Source: an uncultured SAR116 cluster alpha proteobacterium
GTDB lineage: Bacteria; Pseudomonadota; Alphaproteobacteria; Puniceispirillales; Marisalimonadaceae
Length of the DNA: 64,000 bases
Assembly (NCBI GenBank): GCA_902578805.1
Contig: CACHEH010000001.1
Span: forward strand, 183,539-247,538
Direction of reading: 5' to 3'
A model generated the notes under the pieces. That model saw nothing but the letters and a program-made list of their open reading frames with translations. It was not told the origin of the DNA and ran no database searches. Below, piece by piece: positions 59,666 to 64,000 of this stretch (the stretch's first letter is position 1; each line of letters begins with the position of its first letter). A program made the position numbers and the translations under genes.

Positions 59666-59692
59666 AGTATAGAATTTTATCAATCAAGTCAA
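59666..59692 (-). promoter_or_regulatory. Possible promoter of the ffh cluster
   Basis: On the minus strand TTGACT (59692-59687), 15 bp, then TATACT (59671-59666). Counting from CTTGAC the fit to the alphaproteobacterial CTTGAC/CTATAT pattern is good, though the spacer is short. It sits just beyond the ftsY stop (59712), so transcription would begin near 59659 and read through the hairpin. Confidence 0.45.
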
Positions 59693-59711
59693 GCCTAACT
59701 GAAAGAAATGA

Positions 59712-60644
59712 CTAATCCAAACCAGCTAAAGCCTTTGAAAATGATGAAGCTTCAAAAATTTGTAGATCATCTAATCCTTCACCAACACCAACTGCGTGAA
59801 TAGGAATTTCAAACTTTTCAGCTAAAGATACAACAACTCCACCTTTTGCACTTCCATCTAACTTTGTAATTATCATACCAGTTAAACCAATAGATTCGTC
59901 GAAGCTTTTTAATTGAGAATGTGCATTCTGTCCAACAGTGCCGTCTAAAACTACAACTTTTTGATGTGGAGCGTCGTGATCCAATTTTGATACAACTCGA
60001 CAGGTTTTTGTCAGTTCTTCCATTAAATCTTTTTTATTTTGTAATCTTCCAGCTGTGTCGATAATAACAATATCAATATCTTCTTTTTTTGCTAATTCAA
60101 AAGCTCGAAAAGCTACTGCAGCTGAGTCTCCTCCTTCTTCTCCAGAGACAACTCGAGCACCGACTCTTTTTCCCCAAGTCTTTAGCTGTTCCACGGCAGC
60201 TGCTCTAAAAGTGTCTGATGCGGCCAAAATTACAGATTTTTTTTTAAGCCTAAACTTTTCAGCTAGTTTAGCAGCAGTGGTTGTTTTTCCAGAACCATTA
60301 ACACCTGCTAAAAGCAAAACGTGTGGTTTAGAGTTAACTTTTTCATAAAGATTTTGTTCACGAGGTAGTAAAATTTGTTCAATTTCTTCAGCCAAAGTTT
60401 TTGCGATTTGTGTCTTTTCTATTTCTTTATTTTTATTTAATTCGAATTTCTGATCTTTAATCTTTTTTGCTATTCTACCAGAAACTTCTACACCAAGATC
60501 AGCTAGTATTAACTGATCTTCAATATCATATAGTGTTTCTTGATCAATTGTTTTTTTTCCAGTTATAGAGGCGATCGCACCTTCCACCTTAGATGCAGAT
60601 TTGCTTAATCCAGTCTTTAATTTTTTAAACCAATTTAATGCCAT
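59712..60644 (-). CDS. ftsY: SRP receptor GTPase FtsY
   Basis: Membrane-associated receptor for the SRP. The 310-residue protein is the compact NG-domain form, without the long acidic domain of E. coli FtsY. Seen: LAGVNGSGKTTTAAKLA, AASDTFRAAAVEQLKTWG, DTAGRLQNKKDLMEEL and TKLDGSAKGGVVVS. It starts 26 bp after mtaB and is followed by a 140-bp gap before ffh, its partner. Confidence 0.97.
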   Translation of the reverse strand: MALNWFKKLKTGLSKSASKVEGAIASITGKKTIDQETLYDIEDQLILADLGVEVSGRIAKKIKDQKFELNKNKEIEKTQIAKTLAEEIEQILLPREQNLYEKVNSKPHVLLLAGVNGSGKTTTAAKLAEKFRLKKKSVILAASDTFRAAAVEQLKTWGKRVGARVVSGEEGGDSAAVAFRAFELAKKEDIDIVIIDTAGRLQNKKDLMEELTKTCRVVSKLDHDAPHQKVVVLDGTVGQNAHSQLKSFDESIGLTGMIITKLDGSAKGGVVVSLAEKFEIPIHAVGVGEGLDDLQIFEASSFSKALAGLD

Positions 60645-60670
60645 TAAATTTGACTCTTTTTTAATCTATT

Positions 60671-61963
60671 TCAATTTCGAATAGTTCCTAGCAACCCATC
60701 AGAGTTAATTTCTAAAATTTTTGTAGAAATAATTGTACTAGACTCAACATTTTCTTTTAATTTTATTTTTGAAAAATTTGTAGAATGACCAACTGAATTA
60801 TTTTCTACTAAAACTTTTTGAGTGGTTCCAATCTGACTGACTAAAAACTTATTATTTTGTTTTTCAGCTAAATCTCTCAGTTCTTTAGCTCTTTTTTGAA
60901 TAATTTTTTTTCGGACCTGTGGCATATTTGATGCTGGAGTATTTTTTCTGTTAGAATATGGAAAGACATGAATATATGTTATGTTAGCTTCTGTAATAAG
61001 TTGCATACTCTTTTGGTGAGCTTTTTCGTCTTCAGTGGGGAAGCCAGCTATAAAATCACCTCCGAACACAATATCATTTCTTCGCCTTTTTGCTTCTTTT
61101 ACAAAATTAATTACGTCTCTATAAAGATGTCTTCTTTTCATTCTTTTCAAAATAATATCATCACCATGTTGAATAGATAGATGAATATGAGGCATTAGTC
61201 TTTCTTCATGCTCAAATGCGTCCATCAAGTCAAAATCAACTTCAGCTGGATCAATGGAAGACAATCTTAATCTATCCAAATTTGGTATGTTTTTTAAAAT
61301 CTTTTTAACTAACAATCCCAAACTTGGCTTCCCAAAAATATCAATACCCCAAGATGTTAAGTCTACACCAGTAAGAACTATTTCTTTGACACCATTTTTT
61401 AGCAAAGAGTTAATAGAATTAATCACATTTTGAGTCGATACTGATCGACTCGGACCTCTTCCAAATGGAATAATACAAAATGTGCACCTATGGTCACAAC
61501 CATTTTGAACTTGAACGAAACCACGTGTGTGTTTGTTGAATGATTCAATAAGATGCCCAGATGTACTTTTAACTTCCATAATATCTTGAACAAATACATT
61601 TTGATTTTGATGCAAGCTATCTTCTGATTCAAATTTCTTCCAAAAATCTTCATCAAGCTTTTCTTTATTACCTATCACAAAATCTACTTCCGGCATTGAA
61701 TTCCATTTTTGAGGGTCTACTTGAGCAGCACAACCTGTAACCAATATTTGAGCATCAGGTCTATTTCTTTTAGAAGATCTTATTGCCTGTCTTGCTTGAC
61801 GTTCGGCTTCACTAGTTACAGCGCATGTATTGAAAATTATTAAATCGCTTTGACCATGTTTGCTAGCAAGATCACTAATAACCTGACTTTCCCATATATT
61901 TAGCCTACATCCAAAAGTCTTGATATCAGGTAAAGAGTTTTTAATTTTTGAAGTAATTTTCAT
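60671..61963 (-). CDS. mtaB: tRNA t6A37 methylthiotransferase MtaB
   Basis: Radical-SAM enzyme that thiomethylates t6A at tRNA position 37; 430 residues. The N-terminal UPF0004 domain holds three cluster cysteines (TFGCRLN-type, FNTCAVT and TGCAAQ), the radical SAM triad is in CDHRCTFCIIPFGRGPSRS, and a TRAM-like tail follows. FGGDFIAGFPTEDEKAH is typical of the MtaB/RimO/MiaB group; MtaB is chosen by the start and context. It abuts dapF with no gap; GGTGA lies ahead of the ATG. Confidence 0.93.
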   Translation of the reverse strand: MKITSKIKNSLPDIKTFGCRLNIWESQVISDLASKHGQSDLIIFNTCAVTSEAERQARQAIRSSKRNRPDAQILVTGCAAQVDPQKWNSMPEVDFVIGNKEKLDEDFWKKFESEDSLHQNQNVFVQDIMEVKSTSGHLIESFNKHTRGFVQVQNGCDHRCTFCIIPFGRGPSRSVSTQNVINSINSLLKNGVKEIVLTGVDLTSWGIDIFGKPSLGLLVKKILKNIPNLDRLRLSSIDPAEVDFDLMDAFEHEERLMPHIHLSIQHGDDIILKRMKRRHLYRDVINFVKEAKRRRNDIVFGGDFIAGFPTEDEKAHQKSMQLITEANITYIHVFPYSNRKNTPASNMPQVRKKIIQKRAKELRDLAEKQNNKFLVSQIGTTQKVLVENNSVGHSTNFSKIKLKENVESSTIISTKILEINSDGLLGTIRN

Positions 61964-62776
61964 TTATTCACCTATAAATCCTTCAAACACTCTTTCAGTA
62001 TCTCCAGAAAGAGTTACTGATCCATTATCAAGCCACTTAATAAATAAATCCCCACCGTCTAAAACAATTTTATTTTCCTTAGCGCTTTTGTCTAATGAAG
62101 AAGCTGCTACTAATGTTGCACACGCTCCAGATCCACATGCTGAGGTCATGCCTGCTCCTCTTTCCCAAACTCTCATTCTTAGAGATTTATCATCTAAGAC
62201 AGATACAAATTCAATATTTGCAAATTCAGGGAAAATAGAGTGTTTCTCTAACCTTGGACCAATAGCGTTTATATTTAAATTCTCAAGATCTTCTAAGTTA
62301 TTTATAAATATAACTGCATGTGGATTTCCGATTGATAAACAGAAAGCTTCAAACTCATCTAATTTGACATTTTTTGTATTTTGATCCTTTGATAATGGTA
62401 TTTCATTCCAGTTAAATTTGGGCACACCCATATTTACTGTAACTAAATTGTCAATTTTAGTACAAAACAAATCGTTACTCACACTTTTAATGGTTAAAGA
62501 ATTTAGTTTATTTTTTTTCATCAAGTAATCGGCCACACACCTTGAACCATTTCCACAAGCACCAGTTTCAGAACCATCAGAATTATACATTTTCACTTTG
62601 AAATTATTAGGCTCGTCAGTATTTTCAATAAACATTACTTGATCACAGCCAATTCCTAATCGTCTATTGCTAATTTTATTTATAAATTTTGGATCATTAA
62701 TTGTCGGGTTATCTATATTATCAAAAATAATAAAATCATTACCTAAACCGTGCATTTTAACGAATGGTATTTTCAC
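61964..62776 (-). CDS. dapF: Diaminopimelate epimerase
   Basis: Makes meso-diaminopimelate for lysine and peptidoglycan, using two cysteines. Both are visible: GSETGACGNGSRCVADYL and TSACGSGACATLVAAS. The N-terminal FVKMHGLGNDFIIFD fits. Length 270 residues. Translation begins at GTG 62776, with AGGG about 7 nt ahead. It leads the dapF-mtaB-ftsY group, 26 bp behind the exonuclease gene. Confidence 0.97.
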   Translation of the reverse strand: MKIPFVKMHGLGNDFIIFDNIDNPTINDPKFINKISNRRLGIGCDQVMFIENTDEPNNFKVKMYNSDGSETGACGNGSRCVADYLMKKNKLNSLTIKSVSNDLFCTKIDNLVTVNMGVPKFNWNEIPLSKDQNTKNVKLDEFEAFCLSIGNPHAVIFINNLEDLENLNINAIGPRLEKHSIFPEFANIEFVSVLDDKSLRMRVWERGAGMTSACGSGACATLVAASSLDKSAKENKIVLDGGDLFIKWLDNGSVTLSGDTERVFEGFIGE

Positions 62777-62802
62777 AATTTTCCCTTTATAATATTTTAA
62801 CC

Positions 62803-63588
62803 TTAAATATTAATATCTACAATAATTGGAACATGATCAGAGGGTCTTTCCCATGATCTAGTTTCTTTATAAATAGCACCTGATTTTACTTGTGGAAATA
62901 AATTTTTAGATACCCAAAAATGGTCGAGCCTTCTACCTCTGTTAGACTTTTCCCAACTCCTATTTCTATAAGACCACCAAGAGTACAGTTTTTCATTATG
63001 AGGAACGAATTCTCTCATTACATCAATCCAGTCACCAGTCTTAATTATTTCTAATAACGTTTTTGTTTCAATTGGGGTGTGGGATACAACATTAATTAAT
63101 TGTTTATGTGACCAAACATCATGCTCTAGTGGCGCAATGTTTAAATCACCAACTAAAATTTTATTTTTTTTTGTGTTTTTTATAAAAAAATTTAACATTT
63201 CATTTAAAAAAGATATTTTATGCTCAAATTTAGGGTTTGTTGAGGTATCTGGCTCATCTCCTCCTGCTGGTACATAAAAATTATGAAGCTCAATATTGCT
63301 AGTTAATTTCACATAAATATGTCTTGTATCATTCCTACCGCACCAATTTATGTGTTTAACTTCTTTAATGTCATCTTTGGATAAAATGGCCACACCATTG
63401 TAGGATTTTTCCCCCCTGAAATATTGATTGACAAATCCAATTTCTGCAAACTCTTTTCTTGGAAAATATTCATCTAGTGTTTTTGTTTCTTGTAGACAAA
63501 TAACATCTATATTCTGTTCAATAAGAAAACGCAAAACATGAGAAATTCGGAGTCTTACAGAATTAATATTCCAAGTTGCTATACGCAT
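62803..63588 (-). CDS. xthA: Exodeoxyribonuclease III
   Basis: A 261-residue AP endonuclease/3'-exonuclease of base-excision repair in the endonuclease-exonuclease-phosphatase fold. Seen: ATWNINSVRLRISHVLRFL, the metal Glu in VICLQETKT, VGDLNIAPLEHDVW, RRLDHFWVSK and the C-terminal PSDHVPIIVDI. GGGAG stands 6 nt before the ATG. It is the first gene of the leftward run; the region beyond is intergenic. Confidence 0.94.
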   Translation of the reverse strand: MRIATWNINSVRLRISHVLRFLIEQNIDVICLQETKTLDEYFPRKEFAEIGFVNQYFRGEKSYNGVAILSKDDIKEVKHINWCGRNDTRHIYVKLTSNIELHNFYVPAGGDEPDTSTNPKFEHKISFLNEMLNFFIKNTKKNKILVGDLNIAPLEHDVWSHKQLINVVSHTPIETKTLLEIIKTGDWIDVMREFVPHNEKLYSWWSYRNRSWEKSNRGRRLDHFWVSKNLFPQVKSGAIYKETRSWERPSDHVPIIVDINI

Positions 63589-63881
63589 AAAAAACTCCCT
63601 AAGTCAAGTTTGTAGCAAACTTATAAACAAAACTTTATACTTACCCAAAATATAAAATATATACAGTACCTATTTGAAACTGCAATAATTATTGGGAAAA
63701 TCCATATTCTAATAGAAGCCGCATTGAAATAAAAGTAAGTAAGTTAATCACATCATTCTTATGAAACTACAAGATTTTCTTATTTCTTGGGAAAATCAAA
63801 ATAATCTTTTATTCTAGTTGCGTTTTATGTGTATTTATAAAACTATTCAGAATATATATCTTTAATTTTTAGGTAATTGAT
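63589..63881. other. Intergenic gap between the exonuclease gene and the right-edge gene
   Basis: A 293-bp AT-rich stretch between divergent genes. It must contain promoters for both directions, but no clear -35/-10 pair, tRNA, small RNA or hairpin stands out. Confidence 0.5.
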
Positions 63882-64000
63882 ATGATTGATTTTTATTTTT
63901 TTCACATTGGTGACGAAACTGATTTACCATACATGATGATTAACTCAATAAGAAAAACAAATAAAGATAGTAGAATCTTTCAATTAACTGATAAGAAGAC
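63882..64000 (+). CDS. Glycosyltransferase-like protein, N-terminal fragment (cut by the window edge)
   Basis: An open frame of 39 codons runs from the ATG at 63882 (AGG 8 nt ahead) to the end of the window. The start reads FFHIGDETDLPYMM, then NSIRKTN and IFQLTD. That is the first beta-alpha unit of a GT-A glycosyltransferase as I remember it from related families, and is similar in layout to the gene at 13857-14606. No catalytic motif is included, so the call rests on the N-terminus only. Confidence 0.45.
   Translation, partial: MIDFYFFHIGDETDLPYMMINSIRKTNKDSRIFQLTDKK

Overview
The window looks like a stretch of chromosome from a small-genome, strongly AT-rich, free-living alphaproteobacterium, most likely a marine one (SAR11-like or AEGEAN-169/HIMB59-like; I cannot place it more precisely without a search). 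The reasons are the codon use, the very short intergenic gaps, and a gene order typical of alphaproteobacteria: sdhCDAB-zapE-mdh-sucCDAB-lpd and ffh-rpsP-rimM-trmD-rplS-leuCDB-asd. I found no tRNA, rRNA, CRISPR array, insertion sequence or prophage.

Left part (1-7.4 kb): nucleotide-sugar and amino-sugar genes. GDP-fucose synthesis (fcl, cut by the window edge, and gmd) is followed by galE, anhydro-N-acetylmuramic acid kinase (anmK), a PIG-L/LmbE-type deacetylase, a GH84 N-acetylglucosaminidase resembling eukaryotic O-GlcNAcase, a 3-hydroxyisobutyrate dehydrogenase-type enzyme and a UDP-glucuronate 4-epimerase-like gene. From 7.4 to 11.6 kb come a membrane pyrophosphatase with a K+-dependent-type signature, a YkuD-domain protein and an AmpG-like muropeptide permease. 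From 11.7 to 14.6 kb there are a methyltransferase-like protein of unknown role and two glycosyltransferases.

Middle part (14.6-37.1 kb): mixed accessory metabolism. It holds an overlapping 2-hydroxyacid dehydrogenase / TcuA-like flavoprotein pair, two permeases (DMT and MFS), a cytosolic gamma-glutamyltransferase-like enzyme, an AlaC-type aminotransferase, an amidase, a four-gene Gld-like ABC system ending in a DUF4340 protein, an acyl-CoA dehydrogenase, a VOC protein, htpG, UDP-xylose synthase, a TPR-GT41 (O-GlcNAc transferase-type) protein, a class II aldolase/adducin protein and an SMR pump.

Right part (37.1-63.6 kb): an unbroken leftward run of core genes. Read 5' to 3' on the minus strand it is xth, dapF-mtaB-ftsY, ffh-rpsP-rimM-trmD-rplS, leuC-leuD-leuB-asd, a DMT permease, sdhC-sdhD-sdhA-sdhB, zapE, and mdh-sucC-sucD-sucA-sucB-lpd. 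These supply SRP targeting, ribosome assembly, leucine and diaminopimelate synthesis, and the second half of the TCA cycle. A truncated glycosyltransferase-like gene begins at the right edge.

Points most worth attention: (1) SucB has its E3-binding domain in front of the lipoyl domain instead of behind it. (2) One window encodes both a cytosolic GH84 with O-GlcNAcase-like motifs and a GT41 O-GlcNAc transferase-like protein. (3) Three convergent gene pairs end in the same palindromic TTAA, sharing their stop codons. (4) Ribosomal protein S16 carries a 45-bp tandem-repeat tail. (5) The ffh leader contains a GC-rich hairpin.
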